Source: Deltaproteobacteria bacterium (GTDB lineage Bacteria > Desulfobacterota > UBA8473). Taken from it: a stretch of DNA of 32,165 bases. Under the pieces are notes generated by a model, which worked only from the letters and a program-made list of their open reading frames with translations, was not told the DNA's origin and did no database searches. The position numbers and the translations under genes are program-made. The stretch covers positions 1 to 32,165 of the forward strand of contig QZJR01000024.1 in the NCBI GenBank assembly GCA_003599365.1, read 5' to 3'. Each line of letters begins with the position of its first letter. Positions within the stretch are counted from its first letter, which is position 1. Shown piece by piece: positions 1 through 8,089 of this stretch.

Positions 1-110
1 TTGCAGCGTAACTATAAGTACGCTTCACTCCTCGTGATTTGCGCGCCTTGCATCTGGAGCTTTTTACTGTGCCGTCTGATTTTTGACTTTTTACGACTTT
101 ATCAAACTTG
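1..110. repeat. possible degenerate intergenic repeat
   Basis: No gene is visible here. Near the start lies an imperfect palindrome, GCGTAACTATAAGTACGC (about 7-24), followed by a stretch rich in short TTTTTGACTTTTTAC-type runs. A related TTTTGACTTTTTAC string recurs at about 3063-3077 upstream of hicB. The block resembles dispersed non-coding repeats that I associate with deltaproteobacterial genomes, but only one partial copy is in the window. The repeat status is therefore an inference. Confidence 0.3.
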
Positions 111-146
111 GAGGTATATCCATCTTGACGTAACTACTTAAATTCA

Positions 147-263
147 TTATACTCGGCAAGTTGGATAATACCCATTTTGGAATGATATCCGGAAAAATTG
201 GATAACTACACTCATCAATATCCCGCCAAAAATAAAGAGGGCAATCTCTCTCCATTTCGGCAT
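147..263 (-). CDS. possible 38-residue single-span membrane peptide
   Basis: This short open frame was found by hand and is below the ORF-track cutoff. It starts with ATG 7 bases after the hisC stop and reads MPKWREIALF followed by a hydrophobic stretch (IFGGILMSVVIQFF). Residues 7-21 could form one membrane helix, and the C-terminus is short and polar. It would be the last gene of the aminotransferase-hisC transcript. No strong ribosome binding site is visible; a GAAG lies too close to the ATG. I recognise no family. It could be a real small membrane protein, a decayed gene end, or chance. Confidence 0.3.
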   Translation of the reverse strand: MPKWREIALFIFGGILMSVVIQFFRISFQNGYYPTCRV

Positions 264-270
264 CTTCAGT

Positions 271-1320
271 CTACTTCTTTTCTAGTATATCTGAGAGTTC
301 TTTTAGCAACCTTGATATCTCATCATCGGTGCCAACAGTAATTCTGATGCAGTCGTTAAGCTCCGGAGTATCAAAGTATCTTACCAGAACATCTCTTCTT
401 TTCAGCTCCTCATATATGCCTTTTAAGTTTCTGCCGGGAATCTTTGCCAGGACAAAATTGCTTTGAGACGGGTATACCTTAAATCCCAGTCCGGTTAGAG
501 AGGTGCTTAGCCTCTGCCTGGTTTTCTTTATCTTTGCCACATTGTTTTCCATCCATGGCATATCATCCAGGGCAGCAGCGGCAGCAGCTATGCTCAGTCT
601 ATTGAGATTGTACGAGTCTTTTACCTTTATCATCCCGTGTATCAGGTTGCGGTTGGCAAAGGCAAGACCAATGCGCATCCCTGCCAGAGAAAAAGACTTG
701 GAAAAGGTGCGTAAAACTACTATATTCGGGTATTCATTAATCAACGGTATGGCACTTTCAGAAGCAAAATCCACATAGGCCTCATCTACAACCAATACCC
801 CATTCAGTTCTTTTGCAAAACCTGCAATCTTTTTTATCGGGGTAAAGGTTCCGGAAGGGGAGTTGGGATTGGCAAGGAAGGTCAGCTTTGCATCTCGTTT
901 AGCGAATCCTTCCGGGATGTCAAAGTTCTCAGTAAATGGTATGTTTAATTTTTTCCCTTCCTGAATTGCCACCAGAGTATCGTAAAGGGTGTAAGTAGGG
1001 GTAGGTATGACTACCAGGTCACCTTTCCCCACAAATGATCTGACCAGGATAGATAGCAGGTCATCAGCGCCATTTCCTGCCAGAATATTCTCCTCTCTGA
1101 CACCATGGACCTTTGCCGCTTTTCTCCTCAATGAATCAGCCATAGGAGACGGGTATAAACGTATTGAAGTATTGGCTTCTTTATTTATTGCTTCTGCCAC
1201 CTTTGGAGAAGGGGGATACGGGTTCTCGTTTGTATTCAGCTTGATGTACTGTCCGTCCTGAGGCTGTTCTCCAGGAGAATACCCCTCCATCTTTTCTATG
1301 TTTTTCCTAAAATAACCCAA
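271..1320 (-). CDS. hisC: histidinol-phosphate aminotransferase
   Basis: This is a PLP-dependent fold-type I aminotransferase that converts imidazole acetol phosphate plus glutamate to histidinol phosphate in histidine synthesis, in the cytoplasm. The 349-residue length is normal for HisC. Visible features are LNTNENPYPPSP near residue 28, NPNSPSGTF near 151, VVDEAYVDF near 177, and the PLP lysine at about K208 in RTFSKSFSLAGMRIG. The start is TTG. It has an AAGGGA ribosome binding site about 8 bases upstream, and the YFRKNIEKMEGYSPGE N-terminus matches the family; the internal ATG at residue 11 would cut this off. It follows another aminotransferase gene after a 63-base gap containing a hairpin. 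No other his genes are present, so some relaxed specificity (for example towards aromatic amino acids) is possible. Confidence 0.9.
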   Translation of the reverse strand: MGYFRKNIEKMEGYSPGEQPQDGQYIKLNTNENPYPPSPKVAEAINKEANTSIRLYPSPMADSLRRKAAKVHGVREENILAGNGADDLLSILVRSFVGKGDLVVIPTPTYTLYDTLVAIQEGKKLNIPFTENFDIPEGFAKRDAKLTFLANPNSPSGTFTPIKKIAGFAKELNGVLVVDEAYVDFASESAIPLINEYPNIVVLRTFSKSFSLAGMRIGLAFANRNLIHGMIKVKDSYNLNRLSIAAAAAALDDMPWMENNVAKIKKTRQRLSTSLTGLGFKVYPSQSNFVLAKIPGRNLKGIYEELKRRDVLVRYFDTPELNDCIRITVGTDDEISRLLKELSDILEKK

Positions 1321-1351
1321 TTGTTTTTTTCCCTTTTAATTTGAATTCTGT

Positions 1352-1378
1352 AGGGGGCATGTTTCAAATCTGCCCCCT
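1352..1378. repeat. perfect 8-bp hairpin between aminotransferase and hisC
   Basis: AGGGGGCA and TGCCCCCT are perfect inverted repeats around an 11-base loop, placed between the aminotransferase stop and the hisC ribosome binding site. On the minus-strand transcript no U-run follows, so it is not a classical intrinsic terminator. It could be an intercistronic mRNA stability or processing hairpin, or could modulate hisC expression. Confidence 0.5.
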
Positions 1379-1383
1379 TTATC

Positions 1384-2574
1384 TTATCCCAATCCATGTT
1401 CCTTTGCCAGTTCTCTGAAACCTGCAAGGGAATTCTCTATAGCCTTTTTCTCTACACAGTATGCAATGCGAAAATAACCGGGGGTACCGAAACCACTTCC
1501 CGGAACAACCAGGATATTCTTCTTCTGTGCCTCTCTAACAAATGCTACATCATCCTCTATGGGAGATCTGGGAAATAAATAGAATGCGCCCTGAGGTTTG
1601 ACCATCTGATAGCCCATCCCAGTCAGACTGTTATAAAACAGGTCCCTTTTTTCCTGATAATCTTTCACGTTTACACATACTTTCTGCAATCTGGACACAA
1701 CCCTCTGCATCAAAGCAGGCGCATTTACAAAACCTATAACCCTATTGCAGAAAGTAAGACCGTTCATTATATCCTGAAGGTCAGCCGCAATTGGGTTGAC
1801 GGCTATGTATCCTATTCTCTCTCCAGGGATTGAGAGGTCCTTTGAATGGGAAGTGACCACAATGCTATTGTCTATCAGCTTGAATACATTTGGAGGCTCT
1901 ATACCGTCATAAACCAGTTTCTTATACGGTTCATCGGAGACTACATATATAACAATACCGAGTTCCTTTTCCTTTTTTCTGAGAAGCCCTGCCAGCCCTT
2001 CCAGAGATTTTGAACTGTAGAGCACTCCTGTAGGATTATTGGGAGAATTTATAATTATAGCCCTGGTTTTAGAGGTAACAGCCTGGCTTAATGCCTCCAG
2101 ATCGATGTCGAATTTTTTATCGGTAGGTACCTCACGGCATACACCGCCGTGGTTGTCTATATAGAACCTGTACTCTACGAAAAATGGAGTCAGCACTATA
2201 ACCTCATCCCCAGGATCAATAAGGGTCTTTAGGACTACGTTAAGTCCGCCACCTGCACCACAAGCCATAACTATATTATTCCATTTAAAATCTATACCTG
2301 AATCTTCTGCTAAAACCTTGGCTATAGCCTCCCTTGTCTCTACAAAGCCTGCATTGGGCATGTACCGATGCATTCCAGGGGTTGGGTTGTTTACCAGGTT
2401 CTTCAGTTCATTCAAGAACTCAGGGGGGGGCTCTCCAAAGGGGTTACCCAGAGAAAAATCGTAGACATTGTCTGCCCCCAGTTTAGCCTTTAGCCTGTCG
2501 CCCTCTTCAAACATCTTTCTTATCCAGGACCCTCTTTCTAAACCAGCTTTAATCCTATTTGAGATAGGCATCAT
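1384..2574 (-). CDS. class I/II pyridoxal phosphate-dependent aminotransferase
   Basis: This 396-residue aspartate-aminotransferase-like enzyme transfers amino groups between an amino acid and a 2-oxo acid. Visible features are YDFSLGNPFGEPP near residue 38, the PNNPTG motif near 178, SDEPYKKLVYDG near 213, the PLP lysine at about K245 in SHSKDLSIPGERIGY, and a C-terminal substrate-binding arginine in GYFRIAYC. The start ATG has GGAGTG just upstream, and a second in-frame ATG follows at once, so either could be used. It lies 63 bases upstream of hisC and 69 bases downstream of the HicBA pair. The substrate cannot be told from sequence; aspartate, aromatic or branched amino acids are all possible. 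Confidence 0.85.
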   Translation of the reverse strand: MMPISNRIKAGLERGSWIRKMFEEGDRLKAKLGADNVYDFSLGNPFGEPPPEFLNELKNLVNNPTPGMHRYMPNAGFVETREAIAKVLAEDSGIDFKWNNIVMACGAGGGLNVVLKTLIDPGDEVIVLTPFFVEYRFYIDNHGGVCREVPTDKKFDIDLEALSQAVTSKTRAIIINSPNNPTGVLYSSKSLEGLAGLLRKKEKELGIVIYVVSDEPYKKLVYDGIEPPNVFKLIDNSIVVTSHSKDLSIPGERIGYIAVNPIAADLQDIMNGLTFCNRVIGFVNAPALMQRVVSRLQKVCVNVKDYQEKRDLFYNSLTGMGYQMVKPQGAFYLFPRSPIEDDVAFVREAQKKNILVVPGSGFGTPGYFRIAYCVEKKAIENSLAGFRELAKEHGLG

Positions 2575-2643
2575 TCACTCCTTCCATAAGAATACCAAAT
2601 AGTTAACCTTATTCTACAGCCTTGTAAACTGTATCACCTTCTC

Positions 2644-2829
2644 TCACTCTGTCTTTGACCTTGATTCCAATAAGTTGGGATGATTTGGCATGGTCAAAGG
2701 GGTCTTGCTGCCGTCTGTATTCTCTCGTTCCATAGCTATATGCTCCCTCTCACGAACCATATGAAACCCTAATATCTCAAAAGCTTTTAGAACATTTCGT
2801 TTCGGTGCATCAATTGGAAATTTAGACAT
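2644..2829 (-). CDS. hicA: HicA-like mRNA interferase toxin, short C-terminus
   Basis: This is the probable toxin of a HicBA type II toxin-antitoxin module; the family cleaves mRNA through a double-stranded-RNA-binding-like fold. The first 50 residues look typical: KRNVLKAFEILGFHMVREREHIAMERENTDGSKTPLTMPNH, with the putative catalytic histidine in REREHIAM. After NHP the sequence departs from the family and stops within 12 residues, where relatives usually continue with KIKGSTLRTI and a last helix. The gene follows hicB with a 5-base gap, so the order is antitoxin first. The altered tail may reflect decay, although some HicA proteins are naturally about 58 residues. Confidence 0.7.
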   Translation of the reverse strand: MSKFPIDAPKRNVLKAFEILGFHMVREREHIAMERENTDGSKTPLTMPNHPNLLESRSKTE

Positions 2830-2834
2830 TGAGT

Positions 2835-3053
2835 TTAAACCCCGGCTTCGGCAACAAATGCCTCAAGTATAGGTGGTTCAATATCAAAGTCTTTCTCTCC
2901 GAAGGTTTCAATATGGAAACGAATTGCAGACTTAATATCAGAGAGAGCTTCTTCATAAGTATTACCTTGTCCAACAACGATCCCTTTTATCCCTAGTGGA
3001 TAGGCGACATAGCCATCAGGATGTTTTTCAACAACTATCTTATATTGTTTCAT
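2835..3053 (-). CDS. hicB: HicB-like antitoxin (N-terminal HicB domain only)
   Basis: This is a HicB-family antitoxin with the partly degraded RNase H-like fold: YKIVVEKHPDGYVAYPLGIKGIVVGQGNTYEEALSDIKSAIRFHIE. The usual role is to bind and neutralise HicA and, in longer members, to repress the operon through a C-terminal DNA-binding domain. At about 72 residues this protein has no visible DNA-binding helix-turn-helix or ribbon. I prefer the internal ATG (MKQYK) to the longer ORF start because GGGGGG lies directly upstream of it. It is followed 5 bases later by hicA. An extended -10 element lies 27 bases upstream. Confidence 0.75.
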   Translation of the reverse strand: MKQYKIVVEKHPDGYVAYPLGIKGIVVGQGNTYEEALSDIKSAIRFHIETFGEKDFDIEPPILEAFVAEAGV

Positions 3054-3079
3054 AAGCCCCCCTTTTTGACTTTTTACCA

Positions 3080-3088
3080 ATCATACCA
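3080..3088 (-). promoter_or_regulatory. extended -10 promoter for hicBA
   Basis: The minus strand reads TGGTATGAT, an extended -10 (TGn + TATGAT), 27 bases upstream of the hicB ATG. A -35-like TGTTGG stands 17 bases further upstream. This would give a very short leader. Confidence 0.45.
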
Positions 3089-3222
3089 TGTTTCTTGATT
3101 TTCCAACAGTATACTTTTACGCACTGACGGCGACTTTTAGATAACTTTCTTGGCGGAAAAGAAGTGCAGTAGTATTTAGATGGTAATCTTTTGGCCTGTG
3201 TCAGGGGACGTCGCCCCCTTCT

Positions 3223-3444
3223 CTATAAACTGACAACTTCGACTTCCAATCTTTCCTTAATCGTGTGGGTTGATTCCAGAAGGCTATCGATTCCAGCTAA
3301 TATCTTTGCGTGAAAATATCTCTCCCCACATTCAGAACAAACCTCTGCTTCCACATTCTCAACAATGTATAATTTGCCATGGAGCCAGTGTTGCCTTTTT
3401 ACCTTTTTCTTTTCTGTTTTTCCTCCGCAAAATTCACAATTCAT
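3223..3444 (-). CDS. YgiT-type zinc finger protein, probable antitoxin
   Basis: This 73-residue protein carries two CxxC pairs, CEFCGG at residues 3-6 and CSECGERYF in the middle, as in the zinc-binding N-terminal domain of MqsA/YgiT antitoxins. No C-terminal helix-turn-helix is present, so it corresponds to the stand-alone YgiT-type zinc finger family. I chose the internal ATG because AGGGGG lies just upstream; the longer ORF would overlap the preceding gene. It follows the DUF4258 gene by 8 bases. The pair is a common toxin-antitoxin arrangement in which this protein is expected to be the antitoxin. Confidence 0.75.
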   Translation of the reverse strand: MNCEFCGGKTEKKKVKRQHWLHGKLYIVENVEAEVCSECGERYFHAKILAGIDSLLESTHTIKERLEVEVVSL

Positions 3445-3452
3445 AAATCCCC

Positions 3453-3725
3453 CTATAAGATATAAGCTGTGATGATAATAAGATTTCCAAGAATTTGAAA
3501 TCTGCATACGACATGGATAATTCTTCCATCTCTTGCCGGGCCTTCAATCCTATATCTCGTTCCCCGAATATCCTCGGTTAACTTCTTCTCTATCCTTCCA
3601 TGAGGAATTGCATATTCGATATCGGCACGCTCCAATTCATCGTCCACCATTTCTTCTTCAGCATGTACAGAAATAAAATAATCCCTGTCAATAATCTTTT
3701 GTCGTATTCTTTGTAAATCCTTCAT
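3453..3725 (-). CDS. DUF4258 domain protein, probable toxin
   Basis: This 90-residue protein has the DUF4258 pattern: ISVHAEEEMVDDELERADIEYAI, then GRIEKKLTEDIRGTRYRIEGPARDGRIIHVVCRF. The early histidine followed by acidic residues, the central RGTRY and the late HVVCRF strand are typical. DUF4258 proteins often precede YgiT-type zinc finger proteins and are presumed RelE/MqsR-like toxins. That role is known by association and inferred here. Operon order is toxin first. The 158-base gap upstream, before nadD, holds no recognisable gene. Confidence 0.72.
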   Translation of the reverse strand: MKDLQRIRQKIIDRDYFISVHAEEEMVDDELERADIEYAIPHGRIEKKLTEDIRGTRYRIEGPARDGRIIHVVCRFQILGNLIIITAYIL

Positions 3726-3883
3726 TCAATGATTTCCCAGGGGACGATGTTGTTTAACGTTCACGCAACAGGCGCCGTTTTGGCCTATCATATAATGACA
3801 AGTAGCTAAGGGCTCGAAATGACGGTATTGAATATGTAGTTATGAAACTATGTGCCGGCAACGGACAACCTACACTATCCCCC

Positions 3884-4546
3884 TTAAGAGTCCTTGTATA
3901 ATCCGTGTCCTTTAATGTACTCTATCACCTTTTCAGGAAGAAGATAACGGATCGACATGTTTTCTTTGATCCTCTTTCTAACAGCGCTCGAAGATATGTC
4001 TAAATGGGTAATATCCCGGAAGTATAGAGAGAAGTTCGAGGCATGAATAAACCTGTCTTCTTCAGATGAATATGAAAAGTTTCCTGCCACATCAGGAGGA
4101 AGAACGGTTCCCAGATTGGTTAAGCTGTATCCTGGTCGGGTAGTAACCACAAAATTGCAACGGGAGAAGAGGTTTATATAATCCTTCCATGTAGATATTT
4201 CGGTAAAGGCATCTATTCCCATAATGAAGAACAATATCAAATCTGAGCCGTGTATTTTTCTTATGTAATCAATAGTCTCGATAGAATAGGATTTACCGTG
4301 TCTCTTTATCTCAATATCGGAGACAGAAAAGCCTTGATTTCCCTCAATGGCAAGGTTGACCATCTCCATGCGATGGATAGGGGATATTATATTCTTTCCT
4401 TGCTTATGTGGAGGGTTTGCTGAAGGTATGAAGATGACCTGTTGAAGGTTAAAAAGTTCGCGAACCTCTTCAGCAGACCGGAGATGTCCTAAATGTATCG
4501 GGTTAAATGTCCCCCCAAATAGACCAACCCTCAAACAACCCTCCAT
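3884..4546 (-). CDS. nadD: nicotinate-nucleotide adenylyltransferase
   Basis: NadD joins nicotinate mononucleotide and ATP to give deamido-NAD in NAD synthesis, in the cytoplasm. The 220-residue protein shows the nucleotidyltransferase signature GLFGGTFNPIHLGHL (the HxGH motif at residues 18-21), FIPSANPPHK near 40, and the C-terminal ISSSAVRKRI corresponding to the ISSTxxR motif. The ATG begins 1 base after the proA stop, so it is probably translationally coupled. In many proteobacteria rsfS and rlmH follow; here the next genes are toxin-antitoxin modules. Confidence 0.93.
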   Translation of the reverse strand: MEGCLRVGLFGGTFNPIHLGHLRSAEEVRELFNLQQVIFIPSANPPHKQGKNIISPIHRMEMVNLAIEGNQGFSVSDIEIKRHGKSYSIETIDYIRKIHGSDLILFFIMGIDAFTEISTWKDYINLFSRCNFVVTTRPGYSLTNLGTVLPPDVAGNFSYSSEEDRFIHASNFSLYFRDITHLDISSSAVRKRIKENMSIRYLLPEKVIEYIKGHGLYKDS

Positions 4547-4547
4547 T

Positions 4548-5804
4548 TTAAGACCTTATCTGCCCATTACCATATACGATAAATTTACAGGTAGTAAGCT
4601 CTTCCAGCCCCATGGGACCGAAGGCATGGAGTTTGGTAGTGCTTATCCCGATCTCTGCCCCCAAGCCTAACTGGTTGCCGTCATTGAATCTGGTGGAGGC
4701 ATTGACCAGCACCACCGATGAATTGACTTCTTTCAGAAACCTTTGAGAATTCTCATAGTTGGATGTAACAATAGCCTCTGTATGTAATGATCCATACCTG
4801 GTAATATGACTGATCGCCTCATCCAGGCCATCTACCACTTTGACAGAGAGGATTAGGTCCAGATATTCTTCATACCAGTCTTCCTCATTTGCCTGTTTAA
4901 CTGATGGAACGGTCTGCAGAGCCCTGGGGCAGCCCCGGATTTCTACTCCTCTGTCTTGTAACTTTTGGATCATAGAGGGAAGGAAATCAGAGGCAATATC
5001 CTTGTGAACCAAAAGAGTTTCCAGCGCATTGCAAACTCCCGGGCGCTGGACCTTTGCATTTATAACTATGTCTTCAGCCATACTAAAGTCAGCGCTCTCA
5101 TCTACAAAGATGTGACATACCCCCTTGTAATGTTTTATGACAGGTATCCTGGAGTTTTGCACAACAAACCTGATGAGTTCTTCTCCACCCCTGGGGATTA
5201 TCACGTCAATATAGTCCTCTAATTTTAACATCTCATTTACGGCAGCCCTGTCTGTTATCGGGATAACCTGAATTGCCTCCTTTGGTATGCCCTCTTTTTG
5301 TATTACGTCTTGTAATATTCTGGCAATAGCCAGGTTTGAATTTATTGCCTCTGATCCCCCCCGGAGGATTACGGCATTACCGGACTTCAGACATAATCCG
5401 GCTGCATCAGCGGTAACATTAGGACGGGATTCATAGATTATGCCGATTACCCCAAGAGGAATTCGAACTTTACCCACCAGCAGGTTGTTAGGTCGCCTCC
5501 ACATCCTGGTTACCTCGCCTACTGGATCTGGGAGCGCTGCAACATCCCTGAGTCCTTCTGCCATTGACTGGATAGTAGAATCACTGAGGGTTAACCGATC
5601 TATGAAGGCATCTGATAGGCCCTTTTCCTTAGCGTTCTCCAGGTCATTTTCATTCTCCTGCTTTAAGAGCTGAGCATAGTTTAGGAGTTCAGTACTCATC
5701 TTAATCAAGACATCTTTCTTTTTCTTGGAGGAGAGGTTACTTAGCTCCTTAGATGCTGCTTTACTATCCTTAGCTATGTTTAAGACCTGGCTTTCTATGG
5801 ACAT
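4548..5804 (-). CDS. proA: glutamate-5-semialdehyde dehydrogenase (gamma-glutamyl phosphate reductase)
   Basis: ProA reduces gamma-glutamyl phosphate with NADPH to glutamate 5-semialdehyde, the second step of proline synthesis. The 418-residue length matches the family. Visible features are [35 protein letters not shown] near residues 116-150, the catalytic cysteine at about C258 in [11 protein letters not shown], and the C-terminal [20 protein letters not shown]. It follows proB after a 95-base spacer filled by heptanucleotide repeats and is coupled to nadD downstream. An AGGAG ribosome binding site stands just upstream of the ATG. Confidence 0.96.
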   Translation of the reverse strand: MSIESQVLNIAKDSKAASKELSNLSSKKKKDVLIKMSTELLNYAQLLKQENENDLENAKEKGLSDAFIDRLTLSDSTIQSMAEGLRDVAALPDPVGEVTRMWRRPNNLLVGKVRIPLGVIGIIYESRPNVTADAAGLCLKSGNAVILRGGSEAINSNLAIARILQDVIQKEGIPKEAIQVIPITDRAAVNEMLKLEDYIDVIIPRGGEELIRFVVQNSRIPVIKHYKGVCHIFVDESADFSMAEDIVINAKVQRPGVCNALETLLVHKDIASDFLPSMIQKLQDRGVEIRGCPRALQTVPSVKQANEEDWYEEYLDLILSVKVVDGLDEAISHITRYGSLHTEAIVTSNYENSQRFLKEVNSSVVLVNASTRFNDGNQLGLGAEIGISTTKLHAFGPMGLEELTTCKFIVYGNGQIRS

Positions 5805-5821
5805 TTTAATCTCCTATCATC

Positions 5822-5912
5822 TCGTAAATCGTAAATCGTGAGTCGAGAATCGAGAATCGGAAATGGGTTTTATTCTATTTACGACTAACGACTTACGATT
5901 CACGACTTACGA
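5822..5912. repeat. heptanucleotide repeat arrays forming a long inverted repeat
   Basis: Six 7-base units (TCGTAAA, TCGTAAA, TCGTGAG, TCGAGAA, TCGAGAA, TCGGAAA) run from 5822 to 5863. Five units of the complementary type (TTTACGA, CTAACGA, CTTACGA, TTCACGA, CTTACGA) run from 5878 to 5912. The two arms are inverted relative to each other around a 14-base centre, so transcripts of either strand can fold into a long imperfect hairpin. The second arm covers the proB stop codon and encodes the last residues of ProB. Confidence 0.85.
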
Positions 5913-7051
5913 CTCTCTAAAACTACCAAATCATCCCTATGGATTATCTCATCAAAGTATTTATAACCCAGTTTGCCTTCTATCTCACCGGTTTTAAGCC
6001 CCTTTATCTTTGTTATTTCTGAAGAGCTATAATTTACCAAACCTCTTGCAAACTCGAATCTGTCAGGGCCTACTAAGTTAACTGAATCACCGGTACCAAA
6101 CTTCCCCTTTATGCTCAATACCCCTGAGGGAAGGAGACTTTTCCCTTTATTAACAATAGCCTTTTGGGCTCCGTCATCTACAAGAATCTCTCCCTTGGGT
6201 TTGAGGGTAAAGGCGATCCAGTGCTTACGGCTGGTCATTCTGGTCTCTTTTGGTAAAAACAGGGTGCCAACGTCTTCCCCAATAATGATCTTGCCTAAAA
6301 TTCCATCCAGCTTACCATTGGCCACTATAGTAGGGACTCCAAAGATAGCGGCTTTTTTGGCAGCTTGCACTTTCGTAATCATTCCACCAACACTGATTGG
6401 GCTGGTGGTGTCCCCTGCAATCTTTTCTATTTCGTGGTTGATCTCTTTTACAACGGAAATAAGTCGGGCATCCTCTTTCTGGCAGGGATCATCATCGTAT
6501 AGTCCATTGATGTCGGTAAGTATTATGAGTAAGTCGGCTCCGACCAGGTTTGTAGTCAGAGCAGAGAGATTATCATTATCTCCGAATTTTATTTCCTCCA
6601 CAGCCACCGAATCATTTTCGTTTATTATGGGAATAATCCCATAATCTGATAGGGTTGAAAGGGTATTACGGGCGTTTAGGTACCTCTGACGGTTACTGAG
6701 GTCATCATGGGTAAGGAGTACTTGCGCTACCTTTTGATTGTATTCAGCAAAGGATCTTTCGTAATTCCACATCAGGGCAGATTGTCCTACGGCTGCAGCT
6801 GCCTGTTTCTGCGGAATGTTTTTTGGTTTCTCAGTAAGCCCCAATTTCTGCATACCGGCAGCAATAGCCCCTGAGGAGACGATAATTGGATCATAGCCAT
6901 TCTTCTTTAGAAGGGATATTTCTCTTGCCAGCCCTTTGAATACCTTTGAATTCAATCCACCCTCATCAGAAGTTAAGACACCACTCCCTATCTTTATCAC
7001 TATACTTTTTACATCTTTTAGGGTATCCCTTGTGAGGTATTCTTGTGTCAT
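5900..7051 (-). CDS. proB: glutamate 5-kinase with PUA domain
   Basis: ProB phosphorylates glutamate to gamma-glutamyl phosphate, the committed step of proline synthesis, usually inhibited by proline. The amino acid kinase domain covers residues 15-260, with VIKIGSGVL near 19, VSSGAIAAGM near 59, NENDSVAVEEIKFGDNDNLSA near 144 and LLIILTDINGLY near 173. A C-terminal PUA domain (about 285-365) starts with KGEILVDDGAQKAI. The 383-residue length is normal for the PUA-containing form. The gene begins 3 bases after the obg stop. Its last residues (ESRKS) and stop codon are drawn from the heptanucleotide repeat array, so the native C-terminus seems to have been replaced or extended by repeat DNA. 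Confidence 0.96.
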   Translation of the reverse strand: MTQEYLTRDTLKDVKSIVIKIGSGVLTSDEGGLNSKVFKGLAREISLLKKNGYDPIIVSSGAIAAGMQKLGLTEKPKNIPQKQAAAAVGQSALMWNYERSFAEYNQKVAQVLLTHDDLSNRQRYLNARNTLSTLSDYGIIPIINENDSVAVEEIKFGDNDNLSALTTNLVGADLLIILTDINGLYDDDPCQKEDARLISVVKEINHEIEKIAGDTTSPISVGGMITKVQAAKKAAIFGVPTIVANGKLDGILGKIIIGEDVGTLFLPKETRMTSRKHWIAFTLKPKGEILVDDGAQKAIVNKGKSLLPSGVLSIKGKFGTGDSVNLVGPDRFEFARGLVNYSSSEITKIKGLKTGEIEGKLGYKYFDEIIHRDDLVVLESRKS

Positions 7052-7054
7052 TTT

Positions 7055-8071
7055 TTAGTTTTCGCTCTCTTCTTTTGTCACCGAAAGCCTTTTCGCAATA
7101 CAATCGATCAAAGGCTTAATTCCCTTTCCGGTTATTGCGGATATAGGGAAAATTTCCATGCCCAATCCCTTAAATCGCTCTTTAACCATGGGGAAATTAT
7201 CTTTAGATTCCGAGAGATCCATCTTATTTATTGCTATTATTTGGGGTTTTTTGGCCAGAAATGGACTGTATAAAGCTAACTCATTATTAATGGTGTTGAA
7301 GTCGTCTATTGAATCCCTATGGTTGGCTTCTGAAATGTCAATTAGGTGAAGGAGAAGACTGGTTTTCTCAATATGTCTAAGAAACCTTGTACCCAGTCCA
7401 GCTCCCAGGTGAGCACCCTTTATCAGTCCGGGGATATCTGTTATAATAAAACTCTTATAATCCCCATAGCTCACTACACCAAGGGTTGGGATTAAGGTGG
7501 TAAATGGATATCCGGCAATTTTGGGTTTTGCTGCTGAAATCTTTGATATTAAGGTGGATTTACCAGTGTTAGGAAGGCCAATTATACCAATATCTGCAAG
7601 CAGCTTAAGCTCGAGTTTTAGCCACTTTCCTTTCCCTGCTTCTCCATCTTCGGCATAACGTGGAGCCCGGTTGGTCGATGTGGCAAATCTTGCATTCCCT
7701 TGCCCCCCTTTTCCTCCTTTTGCTACTGTTACCCTTTCTCCTTCTGAGGCAAAATCCATTATGACTGTGTTATATTCATCTTTAACCAGAGTACCTGCAG
7801 GAACAGTAATTATTAAATCAGGTGCATCTTTGCCATGCTGATTCTTTCCCTTTCCGTGCCCGCCTCGCTTTGCCAGATAGTGCTGTTGGTACTGAAGGTC
7901 TAAGAGGGTTGAAAGTCGGGTGGAAGCTTCCAGTATTATATCTCCACCTTTGCCACCATCCCCTCCGTCTGGTCCTCCCTTTGGAACAAACTTTTCACGC
8001 CTGAAACTTACACAACCCCTCCCTCCGTCACCGGATTTAACAAATATCTTTACTTCATCTATAAATTTCAC
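7055..8071 (-). CDS. obg: Obg/CgtA family ribosome-assembly GTPase
   Basis: Obg is an essential GTPase that acts in late assembly of the 50S ribosomal subunit and in stress signalling. The glycine-rich Obg fold (KSGDGGRGCVSFRREKFVPKGGPDGGDGG) fills the N-terminal 150 residues. The G domain has G1 GLPNTGKSTL, G3 DIPGLIKGA, G4 NKMD and G5 SAITGKG. There is no C-terminal OCT domain, which is common outside Firmicutes. The ORF track starts at a TTG (8089) directly abutting the rpmA stop. I prefer the GTG at 8071, which gives MKFIDEVKIFVK, the usual family N-terminus. Neither start has a convincing ribosome binding site, so this choice is moderate. It lies in the classic rplU-rpmA-obg cluster. Confidence 0.95.
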   Translation of the reverse strand: MKFIDEVKIFVKSGDGGRGCVSFRREKFVPKGGPDGGDGGKGGDIILEASTRLSTLLDLQYQQHYLAKRGGHGKGKNQHGKDAPDLIITVPAGTLVKDEYNTVIMDFASEGERVTVAKGGKGGQGNARFATSTNRAPRYAEDGEAGKGKWLKLELKLLADIGIIGLPNTGKSTLISKISAAKPKIAGYPFTTLIPTLGVVSYGDYKSFIITDIPGLIKGAHLGAGLGTRFLRHIEKTSLLLHLIDISEANHRDSIDDFNTINNELALYSPFLAKKPQIIAINKMDLSESKDNFPMVKERFKGLGMEIFPISAITGKGIKPLIDCIAKRLSVTKEESEN

Positions 8072-8089
8072 AACTTTCGAGATACCCAA

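Noticed and set aside
1352-1378. intrinsic terminator between the aminotransferase and hisC
   Set aside because: The hairpin is strong, but no U-run follows it on the minus-strand transcript, and hisC directly follows with a good ribosome binding site.
3752-3770. GTTTAAC core resembling an attC end between nadD and the DUF4258 gene
   Set aside because: Only one core-like heptamer is present and no paired site or foldable attC body was found.
5822-5912. CRISPR array
   Set aside because: The units are 7 bases long and directly adjacent with no unique spacers; this is a tandem repeat, not a CRISPR.
6111-6644. 177-codon plus-strand ORF within proB
   Set aside because: Shadow of proB on the opposite strand; composition reflects antisense of coding DNA.
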